Assembly: GCA_037157565.1 (NCBI GenBank)
Contig: JAZHRO010000024.1
Coordinates: 17,738,501 to 17,802,500, forward strand
Source: Thalassia testudinum
Lineage: Eukaryota > Streptophyta > Magnoliopsida > Alismatales > Hydrocharitaceae
Length of the DNA stretch: 64,000 nt
Direction: 5' to 3'
Each line of letters begins with the position of its first letter. Position 1 is the first letter of the stretch. Shown in pieces: positions 8,745 to 19,670 of this stretch. The position numbers and the translations under genes were made by a program. The notes under the pieces were generated by a model. It was not told the DNA's origin and searched no databases. It worked only from the letters and a program-made list of their open reading frames with translations.

Positions 8745-11610
8745 GCGTGAGATCGAGTTTGAGATCTCACTAGTACCAGGGACCAGCCCCATCTCCACAG
8801 CACCGTACAGGATGGCACCACTTGAGCTGCAAGAGCTCAAGTCTTAGTTGCAGGATCTTTTGGAGAAGGGCTTTGTGAGGCCCATCACGTCTCCCTGGAG
8901 AGCCCCGGTACTGTTTGTAAAGAAGAAGGATGGTACCCTACGCCTTTGTGTGGACTACCGACAGCTGAATAGGGTCACCATCAAGAACAGATATCCGCTA
9001 CCGAGGATCGATGACTTGTTTGACTAGCTGCGAGGTGCCACAGTATTCTCCAAGATCGACTTGAGGTCTGGATACCACCAGTTGAGGATCAAGGAGGCAG
9101 ACGTCTCCAAGACAGCTTTCCACACCTGGTACGGACACTACGAGTTTCTGGTCATGCCGTTTGGGCTGACCAATGGCCCCGCTGCTTTTATGGACTTGAT
9201 GAACCGGGTGTTTCGATCGTAGTTGGACCAGTTTGTGGTGGTATTCATTGATGATGTGCTCATATATTCTCGAGATCAGGCGCAGCACGGACAACACTTG
9301 CGGATGGTTCTGGACACACTGAGATGACGTAGGCTGTACGCCAAATACAGCAAGTGCGAGTTCTGGTTGAGGGAGGTGACCTTCTTAGGTCATGTGATCT
9401 CTGGAGATGGCCTGGCTATGGACCCATCCAAGGTCGAGGCAATGCTCAGGTGGGAGAGACCTCATATAGTTACTGAGATTCGCAGTTTCTTAGGACTAGC
9501 AGGCTACTACAGGTGGTTTATCAAGGGCTTTTCACAGATTGCACGTCCTATGACACAGTTGACCTGGAAGGACGTGCCCTTCACTTGGACAGACGCCTGT
9601 GAGGCATGTTTTCAGGAGCTGAAGGAGAAGCTGAGTTCAGCTCCCGTGCTCACCATCCCAGACAGTAGTGGCGGGTTCGTTGTGTACACGAATGCCTCTC
9701 TGTAGGGGTTAGGGGGTGTGCTCATGCAGAGGGGTCACGTTGTCGCCTACGCTTCGCGGCAACTGAAGCTCTATGATCATAGCTACCCTACCCACGACCT
9801 GGAGCTGGCAGCTGTCGTCTTCGTGCTGAAGACCTGGAGACACTACTTGTACGGTGAGACCTTTGAGATTTTCATAGATCACAAGAGCCTGAGATACCTG
9901 TTTGATCAGAAGGAGCTCAACATGAGACAGAGACGTTGGTTGGAGCTCCTGAAGGACTATGACTGCAACATTTCCTACCACCCGGGAAAGGCCAACGTGG
10001 TGGCTGACGCCTTGAGCTGGAAGGCACCCGCACACTTGGCCAGTTTATAGGTGTAGAGTTGGAGCCTTTTAGAGGAGATGAGCAGTTGGCGACCCCTAAA
10101 GTTACAGGGGCACTGTGGGGCAGTGACTGTGATGCGACAGACGCGGCCTGAGCTGATAGATCGCATCATCACAGGACAGATGGCCGACCCGTACTTGCAG
10201 TCCTTACGTGACAGAGTACTGTCAGGAAACCCTGGAGACTTCTCTTTTACAGACCAGGTGCTGCGCATGAGGGGATGTTTGTGCGTTCCCAGAGACGAGG
10301 AGCTATTGAGAGAGCTCTTGACTGAGTCACACGGTTCCAGATTCTCCATACATCCCGGAAACACAAAGATGTACCATGACTTGAGACGCAACTTTTGGTG
10401 GAGAGGGATGAAGCGGGATGTGGGTGAATTCGTGCAACAATGTTTAGTGTGCCAACAGGTGAAAGTTGAGCATCAGAGGCCTACAGGACCACTGTAGCTA
10501 CTTCAAGTGCCGGAGTGGAAGTGGGAGAGCATCACCATGGATTTGGTGGTGGACTTACCTGTTACCTAGCGAGGACATGATGCAGTCTGGGTAATCGTTG
10601 ACAGATTGACGAAGACGGCGCGTTTCTTGCCGATCCGAGTCACCCTGGGACCAGCACAGTTGGCAGAGAGGTATATCCGCGACGTGGTACGTCTACACAG
10701 AGTTCCGCAGGAGATCGTATCTGATCGGGATACCCGCTTTACGTCCCAGTTTTGGGCTGAGTTTCAGCAGGCCCTGGGGACGCGGTTGAGGTTCAGTATA
10801 GCTTACCACCCTCAGACGGACAAACAGTCTGAGTGCACGATACAGACACTTGAGGACCTTTTGCGTGCCTGTGTACTGGACTGGAGGGGCTCTTGGGAGG
10901 AGCACTTGCCCCTGGCGGAGTTTGCATACAATAACATTTATCACTCGAGCATCGGCATGGCACCCTACGAGGCTCTGTACGGACGGGGGTGTACGGCACC
11001 CTTGAGTTGGGTTGAGGTGTGGACCAAGTGGGAGGTTGGCCCCAGGCTAATCCGGTAGAGTCAGGAGATAGTCGAGCAGATTCACAGGCGACTCCGCACT
11101 GTCAGGAGCAGGCAGAAGAGCTTTGCAAATCGGAAACGTAGAGAGGTACAGTTTGAGGTTGGGGACCACGTCTTCCTTCGTGTTTCGCCCATGAAGGGCC
11201 TGTAGCGGTTTAGGGTAAGAGGGAAGCTCGCACCGAGGTTCGTGGGGCCCTTTGAGGTCCTGGAGCGGGTTGAACCCGTTGCTTACAGGCTTGCCCTCCC
11301 TCCTCAGCTTTCTGGTGTGCACGATGTGTTCCACGTGTCCAACCTCAGGAAGTACGTCGCCGATCCCAGTCACGTCTTGAGGCACGTGAGCGTTGAGGTG
11401 GGCGACGACCTGACCGACCCGGAGCGGCCAATACAAATTCTCGACAGAGCCGTCCGCAGTCTGAGACGGAAGCAAGTACCCCTGGTGAAGGTTTTGTGGA
11501 GGAGCCAGCGGTACGAGGAGGCTACCTGGGAGCCTGAGGCGGCGATGCGGGAGCGGTACCCGAATCCTTTCACGGGTACGTCTTTTCGGACCGGCTTCGG
11601 TCCCCTTTGA
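8745..11610 (+). pseudogene. pol: Reverse transcriptase-RNase H-integrase-chromodomain of A1, eleven stops
   Basis: Continues the gag-pro frame without any frameshift to a terminal TGA at 11608-11610. Order: RT (about 8750-9640, with VDYRQLN and [15 protein letters not shown] at 9250-9255), RNase H (about 9640-10050, ending in a [13 protein letters not shown] motif), integrase HHCC zinc domain (about 10326-10460), D,D-35-E core (about 10540-11000), GPF motif (near 11245) and chromodomain (about 11434-11574, [17 protein letters not shown]). In-frame stops are at 8845, 9025, 9220, 9325, 9703, 10048, 10054, 10495, 10567, 11056 and 11203. The first catalytic Asp of RNase H is Asn. It is inactive. 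Confidence 0.92.
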
Positions 11611-11659
11611 GTTTGTTATGCATATATTGTTCTTTCCCACACCCTAGTTAGCGTAAGTT

Positions 11660-11692
11660 TCGGGGACGAAACTTCCTTTGAGTTTGTTATAT
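11660..11692 (+). other. Pre-LTR hairpin and polypurine-tract position, PPT not canonical
   Basis: A GTTTCG-GGGA-CGAAAC stem-loop, the motif that usually precedes the PPT in plant chromoviruses. It is followed by CTTCCTTTGAGTTTGTTATAT instead of a G/A-rich tract. CTTTGAGTTTGTTAT also occurs about 70 bp upstream, so the segment next to the LTR looks like a local duplication. A3 has the same arrangement. Confidence 0.55.
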
Positions 11693-11909
11693 TGTTATAA
11701 CCAGGCATCAAGCGTCATTTAAGATGTCTGGGAAGTGGTCCAGACATCTGGTCAGACGTCTGGAATTAAATTTTTTCGACGTACGGGTTAGCGTCTGCGC
11801 GCTTGCGCGCGCAGACTGAACCCGCCGCCCTCCTCCTTCTCTTTCCTCCCTCCCTGCAGACGCAGCCTTTCCTCTTTCTCTCTCCCCACGCTACCTTCAA
11901 ATACGCCTC

Positions 11910-13168
11910 TCCCTCACCCTCACTCCTCCACCTTCTTCTTCTTCTTCTCCCTGTCAGCGAGAGAGCGAGCAGGCGAGAGCGGCAGCAGCGGCTGCAGCGA
12001 GTGCGTGGGGAGGAGGGACTGTTGCGAGAGGAAGAGGGAGCTTGACCGCGAGGGTGCGAGCTCGCCAGAGCCGACCGACGAGTACGCAGCAAGCGTGGGG
12101 TGCTGCGGAGAAGTTTCCGCAGCTCAGCCAGCAGGCGGGCGCAGTGCAGCACGGCCGTGCGCTGCGGGTGGAGGGCGAGGAGGTCCTGATTCTGGGAAAA
12201 TTTCCCAGAATCATATGTCTGGACTTACGTCCAGACGATGAAGGAGACGTCTGGAGGAAGGTCCAGACGTTTGAAAGGTACATTATTTTTATCTTCTTCT
12301 TCTTTCGCGTGTATGGCCATGCAGCCATTTCCGCCAAAGTCTTCTGCTTCCTTTGGTGTTGAGAGCGGGCGCGAGTGTGTGCAGGATTTGTTCGGGAAGG
12401 CGCAAGGGTATGCCATCCCACATAGATCAGACGTTTGGGCACAGCACCAGACGACGGAGGGTGTCTCCAGACGTCCGGAGTGACAGTCGGACATCTGGAA
12501 ACTAAGTCCAGACGGTTCAGCGGGCTTCTGGACGTCTGCTGCTGTGCCTCACTCTCACTCCACCGCCTTCTTCTTCTTCTCCCTGTCAGCGAGAGCGTGA
12601 GCGGGAGAGGGCGGCAGCAGCGGCTACTGCGAGTGTGTGGGGAGGAGGGGTTGTTGCGAGAGGAAGAGGGAGCTTAACCGTGAGGGTGCGAGCTCGCCGG
12701 AGCAGCCAGAGCCAATCGGCGAGTGCGCAGCAAGCGGGTGGTGCTGGGGAGGAGCTGCTGCAGCTCAGGCAGCAGGCGAGCGCGGCACGGCCGTGCGCTG
12801 CGTGCGGAGAGCGATGAGGTCCTGATTCTGGGAAAATTTCCCAGAATCAGACGCCTGGACATCTGTCCAGACGACACAGGAGACGTCTGGAGGAAGGTCC
12901 AGACGTCTGAAAGGTACGATATTTTACCTTTCTTCTTCTTTCCCGTGTACGGCCATGCAGCCGTTCCGCTGAAGTCTTCTGCATCCTTTCGTGTTGAGAA
13001 CAGGCGCATGTGTGTGCAGGACTTGTTCGGAAAGGCGCAAGGGCACGCCATCCCACACAGATCAGACGTTTGGGCACAGCACCAGACGATGGAGAGGGCC
13101 TCCAGACGTCCGGAGTGACAGTCGGACGTCTGGAAACTAAGTCCAGACGAGCGGGCTTCTGGACGTCT
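11910..13168 (+). repeat. Direct duplication of about 630 bp inside the A1 3' LTR
   Basis: Both units begin with a CTCACTCC..CTTCTTCTTCTCCCTGTCAGCG tract. Each contains the GA-rich leader, the GATTCTGGGAAA hairpin, candidate intron 1 and the C-box cluster, and ends at GGGCTTCTGGACGTCT. The units differ by scattered substitutions, so the duplication is not recent. The 5' LTR has only one unit. Confidence 0.85.
12188..12212 (+). promoter_or_regulatory. Conserved leader hairpin with 12-bp stem
   Basis: GATTCTGGGAAA, one A, then TTTCCCAGAATC: a perfect stem immediately before a C-box motif. Counterparts are at 12824-12848, 17433-17458 (11-bp stem, loop TTTT), 31719-31744 (11-bp stem with GGAA/TTCC), 6597-6620, 21127-21156 (GGTTCCGC/GCGGAATC) and 62955-62982 (ATTCTGCG/CGCAGAAT). 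The stem sequence differs between subfamilies but stays paired. See findings. Confidence 0.65.
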
Positions 13169-15013
13169 AAGGGACCACGCAGATCAAGGTATGACTTGAG
13201 CTATCATTTAAGACGTCTGGAACTTCTTTTGGGTAGACTTGTCATTTTTGACCCGTTTAGGGTCTGTTCGGAGTGCGTTTTCCGCGTTTCAAGTCTCGTT
13301 CTTCTCAGATTTAGTTCCTCTACCTGTTTACAGTAATTGTATACTGTTCTGAGTAGTTCCTTGTAATTGATCCTTATGTTAGGACCCCGTTCCGTTGTGG
13401 CTCTAGGCGTTGCAGAGGCGCGCAGGCTTGCCGATCACGCCCCCAGTACCCCCGATTTTGCGGGTAGAGTGGCCCTTTCAATTATTTAACAAAGATTATG
13501 CACTTGTGAAATAATTAATAGAGTTTAGGGTATTGCATGAACCCTAGGATTGAAAAACTAGATTGAATGATAGATCCTAGGGTATTGCATGAATCCTAAG
13601 ACTGGAAAACTAGATTGAATGATAGATCCTAGGATATGGCATGAATCCTAGGACTGGAAACTAGCTTGAATACATATACATTACAGTCTTGGAAAAGTAG
13701 AAAGGAAATGATAACTGCCTGTAATTGGTTAACAGTTGCCTGATTATAAATGAATAATTACGGTTGGGAACTTGGGCTATATAAATATAAAGCTGAAATG
13801 ATGAAACCTAAATTGGCTGAGTTGAAAGAGCACGAAACCTATAGGGAATTAGGAGTAGAGCTCCTGGAAAGTGAATGGAGTAGAATTGGGGAAGTGAGCT
13901 GACCCTCGAGTACGGAGTACCAAGGAGAGCGAATGTCCCCCTATTTAGTGCAGAGCGGATCTAGCAGCCCTAGGGACCCAGGGTTAGGTCTGGCCACTTT
14001 GTACCGACTTTTGGCCCTCGTGTACACAGTATAGAGGAGAGCTACTAGTGTAGGGAGAGCACTAGCTACCCCAGGGCCCCGGGGTTCTACTAGCCCTCTT
14101 ACACCGACTTGTTAGGCCCACTGGGCAAACCAGGGTAGTCAGGCGAGGGTGCACGAACTGTGGGGGGGCAAGACCCTTGTTTGGTTACTGTGGAGGGATT
14201 GGACCCCTGTTACTGAGAGGGCTCTGCCCTATACTGGTTCTGTGCTGTGCTTTGGACGCACCCGTTAACGGAAACGACTGACCACGTGCCAGTGCGAGGT
14301 AGTTACCCGTGTGTTTATCGCGCGTGCCGTAGTCACCGTTACATTTGTCAGCGACCTTGGGGTGGTTGACTGAGAGTAGGACCACCACGGGGGACTCTCC
14401 CAGGTAGGAGAGCACCACATGTTACTTCTACTTTTCGGAAATGACTGCAATCAAGATCGTTCCCACGAGGAACATTCAAGATCAAGAGAAGAATCTGAGG
14501 GATAATTCAATAATGAGTAAACGAAAAATATAAAGAAAGAAATTAAAAATATAACAGCTACTGTCCACCTTACTGTTTCTTAGCTTTTGGTTGCCACTCT
14601 ACTCAGCATTTCGCTGACGCGTCACCTTTGTCACCTTTTCAGGACCAGGTGTTGAGCAGCCAGAGCTGGCGGTTGCAGAGGGTGCTGAGCCTAGTAGAAC
14701 CCAGTAGTGTTACTTGTGTAGTACCCACTGTACTTTTCCTTCTGTTGTAGTGAATAGTTTCTGTTACCCTGTACTCTTTTATTGTAAGCATCATATTTAT
14801 GTACATGTTTATTTCTTTACCGTTGTGGTGGTGTATAATGTAGTAGTTCTTTCCTTTACTGTTGTATTTTATTACTGCTAGTTATATGCATGGTGAATGT
14901 GGTTTATTTTACTGCTCTTTTGGTTACTTTCTCATTGGACGGCTAGGTCTTGGGATCAGTCGAATCGATCCAATTCTCGTGTCTCGTAGGGATTCGGGAA
15001 TTGAGTCATAATA

Positions 15014-15125
15014 CCGTGGCAATCGATACTTCGAAATAGCACCGCCTATGACAACTCGCAGAACCTTAGCTTTCGTTACTTTGGGATAGCGCCGCTCATA
15101 ACGTTCTATAACTAAATCCAATCCT
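15014..15125. repeat. Dispersed repeat R1, copy 1
   Basis: Starts at the A1 3' end and matches 39945-40060 in the same orientation (shared AATCGATRCTTYGARATAGYACCGCC box). It also has an internal, diverged repetition of the same box. The matching peptides on the minus strand follow from the DNA repeat; no known protein is recognised. Confidence 0.45.
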
Positions 15126-15727
15126 AACAATCGACATTTCATGATGATCAAACTCAATCCAACCCATTTTTTTATCAGATTGAAAAAATTATCCAACTTT
15201 ATACAAGTCAAAACCCAACTCAACTTAATCCAATCAAATTTAATTTGAACCAAATTCAAATTAAACTCGATCCATGTAGAAACCTAATTCTAACCCCAAC
15301 ACTTTATCAAGTGAAGTCGATTCTCTGATATCTGTTCGATGGCACTTTCAACGGTCCCTACCCCTAAGAAAAATGCAACAATAAACGAAAGGTCAACGCA
15401 GTCGATGGTGAAGCCGCCAGCCGTCTTTTATCTTCTTTCCCAAATTTCACGATCAAAGAAGCCGCCTGCATCGATTTTTGCACGTCTGATAAACCATTGT
15501 CCCTTTGTCAACCATCGCATCATGCTTGCCAGCGGTTCGCCACATGCCGTCTCATCAACGGAATCATCACGTTTCCTTCATTTGGATTACAAGTTGGAGG
15601 TACCCTATTTTCTCATTTCCTCTGATCCATTCCATTATCGTTGTTGGTGAGCAATGCAACCTGTCGCGTCGTGCTGCAAGTGCGCGATTGCCACGAAAAT
15701 GGGAAACTTACTTGGCATTTACCTTTA
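15126..15727. other. AT-rich spacer, no gene recognised
   Basis: A low-complexity run of CAACCCAACTC-like words (15150-15300), then unique-looking sequence up to the MITE. The short ORFs show no family motif. Confidence 0.5.
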
Positions 15728-16061
15728 GGTTTATTTGGTATGGATTTAAATAGTATTTTAATCCTAAGTGTTGTCGTAAACGTTCTGAACATTCTAAAGA
15801 TACGCAAAGAGTTTATTTTTTATTCATCACATCGATTTATTATCTATCATATCTATCCTTTTATCATTCATACATATCCTCGCTAATTCTTTTACATCGC
15901 TACATCTATCTCCTGTTAATCAATTTTATATATAAATAAAAATAAAAATCAATAATAATATATTAATTTAATTACTATAACTACCTCTGCTACTTTTTTT
16001 TATCCCTCTTTAAAATTTCCGAAATTATATCCGATCTTGACATAAGCCTCCAAATGAGACC
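15728..16061. mobile_element. MITE-like element with TTA target duplication
   Basis: About 334 bp, AT-rich and non-coding. The left end GGTTTATTTGGTATGG and the right end (reverse complement GGTCTCATTTGGAGG) form imperfect terminal inverted repeats. TTA flanks both ends (15725-15727 and 16062-16064), as for PIF/Harbinger/Tourist elements. The weak TIR match limits confidence. Confidence 0.45.
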
Positions 16062-16922
16062 TTAAGTGGCTATTTGTTTTTCTTTATATAAAATTTGTTG
16101 ACCGAGGAGAATATGGATGGGATCCAAAGTTGCATTAATTGGTTATCTTATTTAAATGACTCGTCACCTTTTTTTCATCTAAGACATCTCAGAAGTTCAC
16201 CAGATGTCTATCCAGATCAACAGACATCTGAAAATACTTTTTCTCTTCGACGCGTACTGTACGTACATCGTGCCTTCTTCCTCACCCGCGCCTCACTGCA
16301 CCTTCTCCTGCGACATCGCTTCACGCCACACCTCGCCCATACCTTTCCCCTCTCTTTTTCCCTCTTTATAAACCCTCCTCCTCCCCTTCTTCGCCTCACA
16401 TCTACAGCCGGTGCGAAAGAGAGAGAGAGGGGAGCCAGAACGAGAGTGAACAGAGAGCGGAGAGCCAATCGCGAGTCCAAGCACGAGAGCGGAGGGTGCT
16501 GCGCTGCTCTGCTGCAGTGCCTGCGAGCAAGCGAAGCCAGAGCGATTCCACAGAAGTCATTTTTTCGCAGAACATCCGAAGCTATATGTAGACGTCTTAT
16601 CGGACGTCCAAAGGTAACGAGAGATGTCTGGTAGAGATCTACTTTCCGTATTCCTTCTTTGCCAGAGTCCTGACAGTGTACGTATATGTGTCAGAAGTTG
16701 GAAGGCGAACCGAGGCAGTTTCAGACATCCAGGAGCACCTCCAGACATCTGACGAGACCCTTGGACGTCGGCACTGAGTTCCGGACGTCTGATAGAGAAA
16801 CACCGAGAGAGGTATCCCTGAGAACTGTTTTAAGATGTCTGGAACCTTTCCCAGATGTCTGATTTTTGTCTAACCACATGTTTTTGGGCCCGTGTAAGGC
16901 CCTAATGTTATCGGCTTTCCGC

Positions 16923-19670
16923 TGTTAAGACCCATGCCATCAAAGTTCTTTAAGACGTCTGGGACTTGGGCAAAACGTCTGGTCAGACGTCTGAACACCT
17001 TTCCAGACATCTGAAAATCAATTTTTGCGTGCTTACGACCGCGAGTTTACGCACGTACTGCGTGTAGACTGAGCCCCAGCCGCCTTCTTCTCTTTCTTCT
17101 TCCCTCGCCAACTGCAGCACCTTTTCCCCCCCTCACGCCTACTTATACCCTCTCCTCTCCCTCACACCACCCCACACCCATCCGTCTTCCCCTTCCACTA
17201 GCGCGAGAGCGAGAGAGGGAGCGAGAGCAACAGCTGCAGCTAAGTGCAGCAGCGGAGAGGAGAGCGCGCGAGTCGTGAGAGAGAGAGCTCACCGGAGCAG
17301 TTCGAGGCTGGTCGGGTGTGCGTGAGGCGAAGTGTGTGTCGGGGAGAACCTCCCCGACGCTGCTGCACCTAGAGCAACGGAGGAGAAAGCGCAGCGCGGC
17401 CGAGCACAGTAGGAAGAAGACGAAGGAGCTTCTGATTCTGGGATTTTTCCCAGAATCAGACGTCTGGACTTGCATCCATACGACTGAGAGGTATGTACTG
17501 CGCCTATTCCTTCCTTTTTGCGAATACGGCCATGCCGGCCGTTCCGCCGAAACTCTGTTGCGTGCCGTGTTGAGAGATTTTGCGTGCGCGTGCAGGATTC
17601 GCTTCGGGAAGGCGTGGGACACGCCCTCCCCACACGGTTCAGACGTCTGGGTGAGGCACCAAATGGCGGAGAGCGTCTTTAGATGTCCGGAGGGATAGTC
17701 GGATGTCTGGAACCAGTTCCAGACGGTTCAGCAGGATCCCTGGACGTCTGAAGAGCAGCGCAGAGTGAGGTATGATCTGAATCCATTTTTAAGACGTATG
17801 GAAGATATTTCAGACGTTTGATTTAAGTCAGAGTTGTCATTTTTGACATGTTTAGGGTCCATTCGAGGTCCGATTTTCGCATTTAAAATTTCATTCTTCT
17901 TCGTATAAGTTCCTCTACTCATTGGAATGCTTTTTATCATGTTCTGAGTGGTTTCTTATGGTTGATCCTTTTGTTAGGACCTCATTCTGTTACGGATTTG
18001 GGGGTTGCGGAGGCACACGGACCTGCCGATCGAGCCCCCATTACGCCCGATTTTGCAGGTAGAGTGGCTTCCCTTAGTTAATTACAAACATAAATGTATA
18101 TCTGGAATAAATGATAGATCCTAGGGTATGGCATGAACCTTAGGACCAGAAACACTAGATTGAATGATAGATCCTAGGGTGTAGCATGAATCCTAGGACT
18201 AGAAACACTGGAACGATTGTGTTGAATGCCTGAATTGCAGTCTTGGATGAGTAGATAGAATAATAATAATTGCCTGTAATTGGATAATAGCTGCCTGTGA
18301 AATGTAGAGTACTGTTGTTAGTAATTGCTACATGTAATTCCTGTTGTTTGAAAATTAAATTCGAGCTGCTTGTATATAAACTGGAAAAGAAAGATTGAAT
18401 GTTAGAAACACGTGCTATATGCAAATAAACCTGAAATGATGAAACCTAGTATGGCTTAGCCTGAGAAACATGAGCATGAACCCTACGGGGAATTAGGAGT
18501 AGAGCTCCTGGAAATAAATAGAATTGGACTGGAAATGTGAATGGGAAAGTGTGTTGTCTCTTAGGTACGTGATACCAAGGGAAGCACATATTACCTGTTT
18601 AATGCAGAGCGGAGCCAGCCGCCCTAGGGTTGAGACCCGAGGTTAGGTTTGGCAACTTTGTACCGACTTTTGGCCCTCGCGTACACAGTACCGGGGAGAG
18701 CTACTAGTGTAGGGAGGGAACTATCCACCCCACAGGGCCCGGGGTTCAGCTAGTCGTCCTACACCAACTTGTTAGGCCCAAGGGACAAACCAGGGTAGTA
18801 AGGCGAGGGTGCGCGAACTGTGGAGGGGCAAGACCCCTGTTTGGTTACTGTGGAGGGGCTAGACCCCTGTTACTGAGAGGGCTCTGCCCTATACTGGTTC
18901 CGTGCTGTGCTTTGGGCGCACCCGCTAACGGAAACGACTGACCGCGTGCCAATGCGGGGTAGCTACCCGTGCGTTTATCGCACGTGCAGTAGCTACCGTT
19001 ATGTCTATCAGTGACCTTGGGGTGGTTGACTGAGGGTAGGACCACTACGGGGAACTCTCCCGGCCAGGAGAGCACTACGTGCTACTTCTAGTTTTCGAAA
19101 AAGAATGAAATCAAGATCGTTCTCATGAGGAACATTCAAGATCAAGAAAAAGACCTGTTAAATAAACCAAGTGAAAAAAGAAAGAATAATTAGTTAAATA
19201 AATAAAGAAATTGAAACAACAGCTACCTATCCACCTTTACTGTTTTTAGTTAGCTGGCAGCCACTCTACTCAGCATTTCGCTGACGTGTCGTACTTACCA
19301 CCTTTTTCAAGTCCAGGTGTTGAGTAGCCAGAGCCTACGGCTGCAGAGGGTGCTGGGCCCAATAAAGCCCAGTAGTTGTACTTTTGTTGTAACTGTTTTC
19401 TGTAGTAGTGAGTATTTTGTTACACTTTTGTACTCTTGTATTGTAACTTCATATTCCTGTACCTATTTTTAATTCTCTACTGTTGTGGTGGTGTGTACTG
19501 TAGTAGTTGTTTCTTTACTGCTGTACTTTGTTTACTTTTAGTTGCTTACACGGTGAATGTAGTTTATTTACTGCTTTTTGGTTACTTACTCATTGGACGA
19601 CTGGGTATTGGTTTCAGTCAAGTCGGTCTGATTCTCGTTTTTGTAGGGATTCGGAAACCGAGTCGTAACA
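16923..19670 (+). mobile_element. Solo LTR C nested in B1
   Basis: 2748 bp, TGTTAAGACC to GAGTCGTAACA. Its flanks TCCGC (16918-16922) and TTCGC (19671-19675) are a 5-bp target duplication with one C/T difference. The B1 sequence is continuous across it when compared with B2 near 21490. Contents: C-box pairs at 16950-17015, a TATA-like CTTATA at 17142, the leader hairpin at 17433-17458, donor GAG|GTATGT near 17490, CCTAGG repeats and the GC-rich domain. It is closer to subfamily A than to B. Confidence 0.93.

Larger units (their letters stand above)
1341..15013 (+). mobile_element. Element A1: Ty3/gypsy Del/Tekay chromovirus, nearly full length, degenerate
   Basis: Order: 5' LTR (1341-3957), PBS (3961-3972), gag-pro (4140-6042), nested solo LTR A2 (6043-8744), RT-RNase H-integrase-chromodomain (8745-11610), then 3' LTR (11693-15013). 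Domain order and the chromodomain place it in the chromoviruses, and the motif spelling in RT is Del/Tekay-like. The LTRs share their first bases (TGTTATAACC) and similar termini, but differ visibly by substitutions and by a 0.63 kb duplication in the 3' copy, so the insertion is not young. The five bases outside the two ends differ (GAGAT left, CCGTG right), so a target-site duplication cannot be shown. Confidence 0.9.
11693..15013 (+). repeat. 3' LTR of A1, enlarged by an internal duplication
   Basis: Starts TGTTATAACC like the 5' LTR and ends at GAGTCATAATA, where the expected ACA end is mutated. At 3321 bp it is about 0.7 kb longer than the 5' copy because 11910-12538 is repeated at 12546-13168. 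Beyond this it follows the A LTR plan: 52-bp repeats, GC-rich domain (13905-14420), branch/acceptor signals and the terminal GACGACTGGGTCTTGGGAT box. Confidence 0.88.

Noticed and set aside
14924..15259. Minus-strand peptide resembling the one at 39697-40029
   Set aside because: The similarity is explained by DNA repeat R1; frames are not maintained beyond it and no protein family is recognised.
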